From Anoxynatronum buryatiense (lineage in GTDB: Bacteria > Bacillota > Clostridia > Peptostreptococcales > Tindalliaceae), in contig NZ_FXUF01000003.1 of the NCBI RefSeq assembly GCF_900182905.1, positions 310,001-374,000 on the forward strand: 64,000 nt of DNA. The letters run 5' to 3'. Below, piece after piece: positions 1 through 7,167 of the stretch (position 1 is the first letter of the stretch; every line of letters begins with the position of its first letter). A program made the translations under genes and the position numbers. The notes under the pieces are model-generated. The model was not told where the DNA came from and did no database searches. It was given only the letters and a program-made list of their open reading frames with translations.

Positions 1-202
1 TCACGACCTTGCGATGGAAAGCATCACCTTCAATGGGGAATGCTCTCAAATACTGGGTGTGCTTTTGAAAATAGGGCACTGATTCGAAGTGTGCCATAAT
101 TGTTTCACTGGTTGTGTTCTCCTGCGTCGTTCCAGAAATGCCAGGGGTTGCCACCAAATTGTAAAAAAGTGCTTCAAGTCGTTCTCGATTTATTTCCAGC
201 AT
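1..202 (-). CDS. rocB: RocB-like M20-family peptidase (5' part only)
   Basis: Only the first 67 codons are in the window; the gene runs off the left edge. The start is an ATG at 202 behind an AGGAGG Shine-Dalgarno (SD) sequence about 8 nt upstream. The translated N-terminus contains LVATPGISGTT followed later by PYFQKH, which resembles the start of RocB, the M20-like protein of arginine/ornithine utilisation in Bacillus. M20 members are metal-dependent peptidases or deacylases; the metal ligands would lie beyond the edge and cannot be checked. A sigma-54-type promoter lies 71 nt upstream, matching that of the ornithine operon, which supports a role in arginine/ornithine supply. The RocB call rests on a short N-terminus and is moderate. 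Confidence 0.6.
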   Translation of the reverse strand, partial: MLEINRERLEALFYNLVATPGISGTTQENTTSETIMAHFESVPYFQKHTQYLRAFPIEGDAFHRKVV

Positions 203-272
203 GTTGTCTCCTCCTGTTCGCTTTTTATTGGTAACGATTGATTGTATTCTTTCGCATCATGCTTTATTTCTA

Positions 273-289
273 TGCAAGCTGTGTGCCAG
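273..289 (-). promoter_or_regulatory. Sigma-54 (-24/-12) promoter of the RocB-like gene
   Basis: On the minus strand the sequence reads CTGGCAC-N5-TTGCA, with GG and GC exactly 10 nt apart as sigma-54 RNA polymerase requires. It points at the RocB-like gene whose start is at 202, leaving a leader of about 60 nt. The same architecture occurs at 12771-12787 before ord, so both units are probably activated by the RocR-like protein encoded at 12841-14259. The match is seen directly; the regulatory link is inferred. Confidence 0.75.
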
Positions 290-342
290 TTGCTTTTTCT
301 TTTGAATGCGTTTCGCTTTATACCAAAGGCTGTTAAAATCTA

Positions 343-351
343 TGCTATAAT
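343..351 (+). promoter_or_regulatory. Extended -10 promoter for the amidohydrolase
   Basis: The plus strand carries TGCTATAAT, an extended -10 element, about 90 nt before the amidohydrolase start. No good -35 hexamer is seen 16-18 nt upstream, which is acceptable for extended -10 promoters. The 203-429 intergenic region holds this element and the divergent sigma-54 promoter and nothing else recognised. Confidence 0.45.
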
Positions 352-438
352 ATAGGACAAGAAAGAATAAAAGAATCAAACTGTGTCACTAACTGCACCA
401 GAACCCTTTGACCATTCAAACTGACAGGAGTGATGAAT

Positions 439-2064
439 GTGAAGACCCTCTTTATTCATGCAGATCCAGTGCTGTTTGACGGCCAGGCTTCATTCGATGC
501 CTTTCTTGTGGAAAATGGTGTCATCGTAGCAACAGGCACCGAGTTATCGTTGAATCCTCATGATACAACTCAGGCGCCTGTTACAAAAATCGTTGATTTG
601 GAAGGCCGTACCGTCAGCCCCGGACTGGTTGACTGTCATCTCCACTTGATTGGTTACGCTGCCATGAAAGAAAAAAATGTCAGTCTCAAAGGCGTAACCA
701 GTCTTGATGCCATGCAGCAAAAAGTAAGCGATTTTATTGATCAAAAAAAACTGATACCCGGAACATGGATCAACGGATCCGGCTGGAATCATGATGCTTT
801 TCCGGTTCGCAAAATGCCCACTCGCCACGACCTTGATGCTGTTTCTGAGCAGTATCCAATGAAGTTGCTTCGGATGTGCTACCACATATGTGTCGTGAAC
901 ACTGAAGCATTGCGTTTGGCGGGCATCACCAAAGATACTCCCGATCCCGAAGGCGGTCGCATTGACAGGGATGCCGATGGGAATCCAACAGGTATTTTGC
1001 GGGAGACTGCCATGAATCTGGTTGACCGGGTTATTCCACCCATCAAAGAAAAAGAAGAAATGAAAGAGTTAATTCTTGCGGGTTGTCAGGATTTAGTGGC
1101 CATGGGTTTTACCGGCGTGCATACAGATGACTTTGGGATGGTCGGAGACCGACAGGCTCTGCTGGAAGCTTACCTAGAGCTTGACAGTGCCAATCTTCTG
1201 CCTTTGAATGTTGTGCTTCAGATGATCACCTATGAACCTTCGGACTTTCAATTTTATCTCGATAATGGACTTACGACGGGTAAATGTTTTAACCGGTTGA
1301 TGGCCGGACCAATTAAAATTCTGGGAGACGGTTCACTGGGATCACGCACAGCGGCTTTAAAGTCACCATACAGTGACGATCCATCCACCAGTGGCTTTAT
1401 GCTCATGTCTGAAGAAAGCTTGGATCAAATGATTCGTCAGGCTTTTGAGCATGGATTTGATACTGCCATTCATGCCATTGGAGATCTGACCATGGAAAAA
1501 GTACTGGCAGCTTACGAAAGATACCAGCCTTTGATTCAACAACACCAATTAAAGCCTTCCATCATTCACAGTCAGATTGCCAGCCCGGAATTACTTGAAC
1601 AGTATCAGCGGCTGCAGGTGGTGGCCAATTTTCAGCCTATCTTTTTACATTCTGACTGGCATATTGCCGAAGAAAGAGTGGGTACCCAGCGTTTACAAAC
1701 CAGCTATTGCTGGAAAACCTATTTTCAGATGGGGATCCCCTGCGTAGGCAGTTCAGACGCACCCGTTGAAGGATTCAATCCGTTTGAAAACCTCTATACG
1801 GCTATTGCCCGAAAAGACCTGTCAGGCAATCCGAAGAATGGGTGGATTCCGGAAGAAGCACTTACACGTGAAGAGGCGATTAAGCTGTTTACCCTCTACC
1901 CGCCTCTTCTCACACGAGAAACACATATTAAGGGTCAACTGGCACCCGGGAACCGGGCCGACTTTACCGTACTGTCAGCCCACCCCTATCAGGTGGAGGA
2001 GGAAAACATTAAAGAGATCAAAGCCGTAGCCACCTATAAAGACGGTGAAAAAGTTTATGGTTAA
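439..2064 (+). CDS. YtcJ-type amidohydrolase, metal-dependent
   Basis: This is a 541-residue amidohydrolase-superfamily enzyme of the YtcJ/amidohydrolase_3 type, expected to be cytoplasmic and to hydrolyse an amide or cyclic amide of unknown identity. The N-terminal beta-sandwich leads to the metal motif DCHLHL (His67, His69). Later come an AIHAIGD segment, an HSQIAS segment and [13 protein letters not shown] near the C-terminal third, the usual order of metal ligands and catalytic Asp. Upstream GTG (430) and ATG (433) are in frame, but the SD sequence AGGAG at 426-430 is 8 nt from the GTG at 439, so that start is preferred. It stands alone on the plus strand beside amino-acid catabolism genes, so a nitrogenous substrate is likely; the substrate cannot be read from sequence. 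Confidence 0.85.
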   Translation: MKTLFIHADPVLFDGQASFDAFLVENGVIVATGTELSLNPHDTTQAPVTKIVDLEGRTVSPGLVDCHLHLIGYAAMKEKNVSLKGVTSLDAMQQKVSDFIDQKKLIPGTWINGSGWNHDAFPVRKMPTRHDLDAVSEQYPMKLLRMCYHICVVNTEALRLAGITKDTPDPEGGRIDRDADGNPTGILRETAMNLVDRVIPPIKEKEEMKELILAGCQDLVAMGFTGVHTDDFGMVGDRQALLEAYLELDSANLLPLNVVLQMITYEPSDFQFYLDNGLTTGKCFNRLMAGPIKILGDGSLGSRTAALKSPYSDDPSTSGFMLMSEESLDQMIRQAFEHGFDTAIHAIGDLTMEKVLAAYERYQPLIQQHQLKPSIIHSQIASPELLEQYQRLQVVANFQPIFLHSDWHIAEERVGTQRLQTSYCWKTYFQMGIPCVGSSDAPVEGFNPFENLYTAIARKDLSGNPKNGWIPEEALTREEAIKLFTLYPPLLTRETHIKGQLAPGNRADFTVLSAHPYQVEEENIKEIKAVATYKDGEKVYG

Positions 2065-2092
2065 TACACCATAAGTCTCAGTAGAAGATTTC

Positions 2093-2130
2093 AAAAGAAC
2101 CCTGCCATTTCAACAAGGCAGGGTTCTTTT
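2093..2130. terminator. Bidirectional terminator between the amidohydrolase and rarA
   Basis: A hairpin with a 14-nt stem (AAAAGAACCCTGCC paired with GGCAGGGTTCTTTT) and a 10-nt loop is flanked by A and T runs, so it can end both the plus-strand amidohydrolase transcript and the minus-strand rarA transcript. The rarA stop codon lies at its right foot. Confidence 0.85.
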
Positions 2131-3446
2131 TACTGGTTATGCAACTTATTCATATAGGCTTTTCGTTTCTTTTCTTCCCCCTGATCTGTCATTTCATAAT
2201 ACTTTGCACCCAAAAGGGAATCAGGTAAATATTGCTGGTGCACATAATGATCGGGATAATTATGAGCATATTTGTAGTCTTTTCCATGCCCTAGGCTAAC
2301 CGCACCTCTGTAATGCGCATCGCGAAGATGCTGCGGTACTTCTGTACCGCGTTTTTCAACATCGGCCTGAGCCCGATTGATAGCCAGAAAGGCAGCATTG
2401 CTTTTTGGAGCAGTTGCCAGATACGTCACTGCCTGGGCAAGGGGAATGCGTGCTTCAGGAAGTCCAATGTGTTTAACGGCATAATGAGCTGCCATCGCAA
2501 CAGACATTCCCATAGGATCTGCGTTACCAATGTCTTCAGAAGCAGAAATAATGATGCGACGGGCGATGAATTCCGGGTCTTCTCCTGCTGCAATCATTTT
2601 TGCCATATAATGAAGGGCGGCATCGGGATCGCTGCCTCGAATGCTTTTTATAAAGGCAGAAATCACATCATAGTGCTGATCTCCATTTTTGTCATAACGA
2701 ACAGCTCTTTTCTGGATAGATTCTTTGGCATCCTCAAGATTTACTAATATTTTCCCCTGTTCATTTGCGGGAGTGCTTAAAGCGGCAATTTCAAGTGCAT
2801 TCAATGCTTTTCGGGCGTCTCCTCCAGCAGTTTCAGCAAGAAAATTCATGGCTTCAGGTGCTACTTCAGGCGATAGTCTTCCCAAACCCCGCTCTTCATC
2901 AACTAAGCTCTTTTCCAGTAAAACCTGTATATCTGATGTTTTCAGAGGCAACAGTTTCAAGACGGTTACTCTGGATATTAAAGCACTGTTTACTTCGAAA
3001 TATGGATTTTCAGTGGTGGCTCCCACTAAAACAATCAGCCCTTTTTCCACATGTGGCAAGAGAGCATCCTGTTGATTCTTTGAAAATCGATGAATTTCAT
3101 CAATGAAAAGGATGGATTTCTTTCCGGCATGTTTCCGCAAATGTTCAGCTTCTTCAACTACCGTGCGAATATCTTTTACCCCTGCCATCACCGCACTCAA
3201 TTGAAAAAAAGTGCTGTCTGAGGCCGCTGCCAGCAGACGGGCCATTGTCGTTTTTCCGCTGCCTGGTGGGCCATACAGAATCAGGGAGGGGATCCGTCGT
3301 GCACTCACACAGCGTTGCAAGAAACGACCCTTACCAAGAAGCTGGCTTTGACCCACCACTTCTTCTAATTTTTGTGGCCTCATTCGATCAGCCAGTGGCG
3401 CTTCTTCTTTTATCTGATTTCGGTTCATGATATCAAAAATATCCAT
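2130..3446 (-). CDS. rarA: Replication-associated recombination protein A (RarA/MgsA AAA+ ATPase)
   Basis: A 438-residue AAA+ ATPase related to clamp-loader subunits and Werner helicase-interacting protein. It acts at stalled replication forks with SSB and gap repair. The Walker A GPPGSGKTT lies near residue 60, Walker [11 protein letters not shown] near 110, and the sensor segment GATTENPYF follows. The C-terminal half matches the RarA tetramerisation region, with HYRGAVSLGHGKDYKYAHNYP close to the end. Length is typical. The start ATG follows a purine-rich AGAGGG. It lies 69 nt downstream of the threonine aldolase on the same strand and ends in a shared terminator; no functional link to that gene is evident. 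Confidence 0.95.
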   Translation of the reverse strand: MDIFDIMNRNQIKEEAPLADRMRPQKLEEVVGQSQLLGKGRFLQRCVSARRIPSLILYGPPGSGKTTMARLLAAASDSTFFQLSAVMAGVKDIRTVVEEAEHLRKHAGKKSILFIDEIHRFSKNQQDALLPHVEKGLIVLVGATTENPYFEVNSALISRVTVLKLLPLKTSDIQVLLEKSLVDEERGLGRLSPEVAPEAMNFLAETAGGDARKALNALEIAALSTPANEQGKILVNLEDAKESIQKRAVRYDKNGDQHYDVISAFIKSIRGSDPDAALHYMAKMIAAGEDPEFIARRIIISASEDIGNADPMGMSVAMAAHYAVKHIGLPEARIPLAQAVTYLATAPKSNAAFLAINRAQADVEKRGTEVPQHLRDAHYRGAVSLGHGKDYKYAHNYPDHYVHQQYLPDSLLGAKYYEMTDQGEEKKRKAYMNKLHNQ

Positions 3447-3515
3447 ACGATTTCCCTCTCTTTACAAATCAGGCAGCTAATGTTGAGATAAGACAGCCTG
3501 TGCTTGGTGATATCA

Positions 3516-4547
3516 TTAGCGCAGGACGCTATTAAAAATGGCAACAGCCTCAATTATTTGTTCCCGACTCACATCTTTATGGGTTACAAAACGAAAATGC
3601 CGACGGCTTCGGGCATTGGCCAATACTCCATTCTGGGCCATTTTTTCCAGGAGATCAAAGGCGTTGTTCTTTTCACTATCCAGCACCGCATTGACAATGT
3701 TTGTTTTAACCGACTCTGGTTGAGTTATGAAATGGCCAGTTTTCAAAAGTTCTTCTGCCAAAAAACGTGCATTATCGTGATCTTCGTGTAGTCGTTCCAC
3801 CATATGTTCAAGTGCCACAAGGCCACAAGCTGCTAAAACCCCGGCCTGACGCATACCGCCACCCAGCATTTTTCGGTGTTTACGTGCTGTATTGATAAAT
3901 GCCTGACTACCCACCAGCATACTCCCCACAGGGGCTCCCAGGCCTTTTGACAGGCAGAACATCACTGAATCTGAATACTGTGCTATTTCTCGAACATCTC
4001 TTTTCAGTGCTGTGGCAGCATTAAATATGCGCGCTCCATCGAGATGAACCGGAAGGTTTCTTGACTGCGCCAACGTGAACACTTTTTTCATGTACTCCAG
4101 AGGAAGTACTGCTCCACCGTACATATTATGTGTATTTTCCAATGCAATGAGCCCCGTCTCGGGGAAATGAATATTATCCGGACGAATGGCATCTTCGATG
4201 CACTCCAGGTTCATTTGTCCCCGGGGACCACACAGCGGGCGTGTTTGAACTCCGGCTATCCGTGCAACGCTGGCCACTTCATAAAGAAAAATATGGGACT
4301 TTTCTTCAAGAATCATTTCTTGTCCCGGTTTCGTGTGGGTGAGAACTGCAATCAGGTTACCCATGGTGCCCGTGGGAACCAGAAGAGCTGCTTCTTTACC
4401 CAGTTTTTCTGCAGCCATTTCCTCTAAACGGTTTACAGTGGGATCATCGCCATACACATCGTCACCAAGTGGTGCCTGTGTCATGGCTTTTACCATTTCC
4501 GGGGTTGGTTGCGTCACTGTATCACTTCGAAGATCGATGGGATTCAT
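3516..4547 (-). CDS. ltaE: Low-specificity L-threonine aldolase
   Basis: A 343-residue PLP enzyme of fold type I that cleaves L-threonine or L-allo-threonine to glycine and acetaldehyde. It begins with DLRSDTVTQPT, the hallmark N-terminus. GDDVYGDDPTVNRLE follows, and the PLP lysine lies in SKGLGAPVGS. The open frame extends 35 codons further upstream, but the ATG at 4547 has an AAAGGAGA SD sequence 7 nt away and restores the normal family length. A sigma-A-like promoter lies about 30 nt upstream. Its product glycine could feed the glyA enzyme at 14309-15541 or a selenium-dependent glycine reductase; the latter is inference, since no reductase gene is in the window. Confidence 0.95.
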   Translation of the reverse strand: MNPIDLRSDTVTQPTPEMVKAMTQAPLGDDVYGDDPTVNRLEEMAAEKLGKEAALLVPTGTMGNLIAVLTHTKPGQEMILEEKSHIFLYEVASVARIAGVQTRPLCGPRGQMNLECIEDAIRPDNIHFPETGLIALENTHNMYGGAVLPLEYMKKVFTLAQSRNLPVHLDGARIFNAATALKRDVREIAQYSDSVMFCLSKGLGAPVGSMLVGSQAFINTARKHRKMLGGGMRQAGVLAACGLVALEHMVERLHEDHDNARFLAEELLKTGHFITQPESVKTNIVNAVLDSEKNNAFDLLEKMAQNGVLANARSRRHFRFVTHKDVSREQIIEAVAIFNSVLR

Positions 4548-4577
4548 GGAACCATCTCCTTTAAGAATGTTACTCTC

Positions 4578-4607
4578 ATTATAGTTCATGTTCACAAAAG
4601 AATCCAA
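4578..4607 (-). promoter_or_regulatory. Promoter of the threonine aldolase gene
   Basis: Minus strand: TTGGAT (4607-4602), an 18-nt spacer and a perfect TATAAT (4583-4578). A start near 4571 gives a short leader before the ATG at 4547. It sits immediately after the terminator of the ornithine operon, so this gene is an independent unit. Confidence 0.7.
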
Positions 4608-4610
4608 TGA

Positions 4611-4686
4611 AAAAACCCTGTTTGCACTAGGATCAAAATGGTAAAAGGCCATTATTTTTGATCACAAAACAGTGCATACGGGGTTT
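4611..4686 (-). terminator. Long imperfect hairpin terminator of the ornithine operon
   Basis: Read on the minus strand, AAACCCCGTATGCACTG pairs in several blocks with the distal AGTGCAAACAGGGTTTTTTC. GATCAAAA pairs with TTTTGATC inside, and there is an inner ATGG/CCAT stem. The T run follows the last arm. At 76 nt it is unusually long and interrupted for an intrinsic terminator. It lies 29 nt after the orr stop. Confidence 0.75.
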
Positions 4687-4715
4687 CAGTTTTCAGAAAA
4701 ATAACTCGCTTCAGT

Positions 4716-5786
4716 CTAAGCTCCTTCCACATACTGGGTTGATACATAGCTGCTGGTATTTAAGGCCAGCATTGCACCATAGCTGAGCGAGAAGGTCACT
4801 TCATCTCCAACGCGATAAGTTCGAGACGCATCGCTGATATCTAAAATCAGATGATCGCTGCTGGCACCAAGGATCTCAACTCCCTGGTTGAGCGGGGTAA
4901 TAGCATGAGTGGCAAAATCCTGTTTGCCGACAGCTGCAATCGCCCTTTTTCGGATGCCGCGATCTTCAAAAACAGGCACCTGACCAAAAGCGTCTTTTCC
5001 AATAGTACCTGTGGGTACAGAAGGCTTTTCTTCCACTTCAATCAGTTCTGCCACCAATTGAAAGCAGTCATGGTTCATATTTGGAAGTTGAGTGCCATAA
5101 GCACTTTCAGTTCCAAGAAGAATTCCTTCGCCAATTCTCAAGTGATTGATGCCTTCCGGAAGTTTGCCTTCCTGCAGCAAATACAGGCTGCTGCTATTGC
5201 CACCACTGACCATTTCCAGTGGTTTTCCTGCAATGGTCACCGATTGCTCTGCAATGGCTTTTAAGCGACCCAGGTTCTTTTCATCAGGCAGAATCGCACC
5301 GAAACAGGTGAGATTGGTTCCAATTCCTTTCAGGTCGATATGAGACAGGCGGCAGGTGTTTTTCACCAGATCCAGGAAAGCTCTTTCACTGAAGAGCCCT
5401 TCACGAAGATCACCCAAGTCCATCATTAAAATCACACCATGACGGACGCCTCGTTTACCAGCTGCTTTATTCAATGCCTGAATGGTTGCCCATTGTGAAT
5501 TTAAGCTGATATCTGAAAACCAAACGACTTGCTCTGCCTGGTTGATCATGGGAAGTCGCAGCAGGAGTTTTTCTGCTTCTAGAGGTTGGAGCTTGCGAAG
5601 GTTTTCGATACGCGAATCCGCCAGACTGGTGATGCCACCCTTCAGCAGAGCTGCTGCTGCCTGAGGTTTGGCGCAAAAACCTTTGGTGACAGCACTTACC
5701 TTAATACCTGATGCAGCGCACATGTCAACCATTAGGGCAGCATTATGTGTCAGTTTTCCCAGATGAATCTTAATTCTTGGGTTCAT
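4716..5786 (-). CDS. orr: Ornithine racemase (PLP-dependent)
   Basis: A 356-residue protein with the alanine-racemase N-terminal barrel. The presumed Schiff-base lysine is Lys35 in VTKGFCAK. It interconverts L- and D-ornithine, giving the substrate of D-ornithine aminomutase. The first residues (NPRIKIHLGKL) and the context, last gene of the ord-ort-ora operon, match the clostridial Orr family rather than true alanine racemase. The ATG follows AAAGGAGGA at good spacing and overlaps the preceding gene by 17 nt, implying translational coupling. Being last, its mRNA is the one most exposed to polarity. Confidence 0.93.
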   Translation of the reverse strand: MNPRIKIHLGKLTHNAALMVDMCAASGIKVSAVTKGFCAKPQAAAALLKGGITSLADSRIENLRKLQPLEAEKLLLRLPMINQAEQVVWFSDISLNSQWATIQALNKAAGKRGVRHGVILMMDLGDLREGLFSERAFLDLVKNTCRLSHIDLKGIGTNLTCFGAILPDEKNLGRLKAIAEQSVTIAGKPLEMVSGGNSSSLYLLQEGKLPEGINHLRIGEGILLGTESAYGTQLPNMNHDCFQLVAELIEVEEKPSVPTGTIGKDAFGQVPVFEDRGIRKRAIAAVGKQDFATHAITPLNQGVEILGASSDHLILDISDASRTYRVGDEVTFSLSYGAMLALNTSSYVSTQYVEGA

Positions 5787-7167
5787 GAAATGCTCCTCCT
5801 TTCCAGCGCATGCTTTTTTTCATTAACTGATAAGCACTGGCCGGATACTTTCTCGACAGAACTCCCAAAGAAGCCATGATGTAATCATGATCAAGTAATA
5901 CCACTGCATCTTCTGTAGGCAGCAATTTGTTTTGCTCATGCTTTGCAAGGATGCTGCGCAGTATTTGGTAACCATGGGGCAGTCGAGTCAATGCACCACC
6001 CGTCCCAATAATATATTGCACATTGGACAAATCTTTACCTTCTGCAATGGTGGTTTTTCCACCAGGCCCGTACAGGTGTTTTATCTGTCCCACATGTCTC
6101 TGAAGTGCTGTTTTAACAGCCTCCTGTGTCAAACGCTCTGCAAATGCAATCTGCTGGGGAGTGGCAGGAATAGCCTGGTGCGTTTCCATTAACTCAAAGA
6201 GATTCATCTGCATCTTTTCTTCTATTTCTTTCTGAAGGTTTTCTTCTCCTATCAATGCCACAATATTTTTTAGATTAACAAAGACACCCAAATCACCTTC
6301 AACCGTTCTTTTGGCAACAGGTTCAGGGCTGATCAAGATCCGGTTAATTTCTTCGCTTCCCTCTGTAACTGAATGCAGGTCTGTCGTGGCACCACCTACA
6401 TCAAAAGCAAGAAGATCTCCCATTTGTTCTTTCATCAATTTTGATGCTTCCATCACTGCACCGGGAGTTGGTATGATGGGTCCGTTGACAAGTTCTCGTA
6501 CATGTTCCATCCCAGGTGCATGGATAATATGGGCTTCAAATACATCCTGAATGATACGGCGTGTGGGCTCAATGTTCAGCTGATCAATTTTGGGATATAC
6601 ATTTTCGACCACATACAGTCGACTTTTTGTTTTATCAAAAATAAGTTTTATTTCTTCCTGATTCTCGATATTGCCGGCATAGATGAAAGGGATCTTCAGG
6701 TTTAAGGATGCCAACTTTTCAGCATTTTCGATGGCGGTTTCCTTTTCACCATAATCCACGCCTCCTGCAATGAGAATGATATTGGGGTTAATCTCCTGAA
6801 TGGCATTCAAATCGGTTTGACGGAGTTTTCCGGCGGTCACTTTATGGATAATGGCTCCGGCTCCGAGTGCAGCTTCTCTTGCTGCCCGGACTGTCATATC
6901 ATGCACCAGGCCGTGCACTGTCATTTTAAGACCGCCAGCAGCACTGCTGGTGGCCAACATTTCATCATAGATAACTGTCTCTGTCTTTAGATATTTTGAA
7001 AGTTCCTCGATGGCGTTGTTGAGACCGATCCGCACATCTCCTTCGAGTACACTTGTTGGTGCCTGCCCCTGACCCAGAAAAACCGGGTCAGGGGTGTGGA
7101 TTCCATTAAATGCATTCACAACTGTTGTCGTGCTGCCAATTTCTGCCACAAGAACATCAATTTTCAT
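5770..7167 (-). CDS. GlmL/MutL-family ATPase, probable reactivase of ornithine aminomutase
   Basis: A 465-residue member of the GlmL/MutL family (the actin/Hsp70-fold protein of glutamate mutase clusters, not the mismatch-repair MutL). The phosphate-binding segment is near the N-terminus (AEIGSTTTVVNAF), and a second motif, LLAFDVGGATTDLHSV, lies near residue 250. Relatives sit beside B12 mutases and are thought to exchange damaged cobalamin. Here it lies between oraE and orr, overlapping both neighbours by 11 and 17 nt. A chaperone or reactivating role for OraS/OraE is therefore likely but inferred from position and family. Confidence 0.85.
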   Translation of the reverse strand: MKIDVLVAEIGSTTTVVNAFNGIHTPDPVFLGQGQAPTSVLEGDVRIGLNNAIEELSKYLKTETVIYDEMLATSSAAGGLKMTVHGLVHDMTVRAAREAALGAGAIIHKVTAGKLRQTDLNAIQEINPNIILIAGGVDYGEKETAIENAEKLASLNLKIPFIYAGNIENQEEIKLIFDKTKSRLYVVENVYPKIDQLNIEPTRRIIQDVFEAHIIHAPGMEHVRELVNGPIIPTPGAVMEASKLMKEQMGDLLAFDVGGATTDLHSVTEGSEEINRILISPEPVAKRTVEGDLGVFVNLKNIVALIGEENLQKEIEEKMQMNLFELMETHQAIPATPQQIAFAERLTQEAVKTALQRHVGQIKHLYGPGGKTTIAEGKDLSNVQYIIGTGGALTRLPHGYQILRSILAKHEQNKLLPTEDAVVLLDHDYIMASLGVLSRKYPASAYQLMKKSMRWKGGAFHEPKN

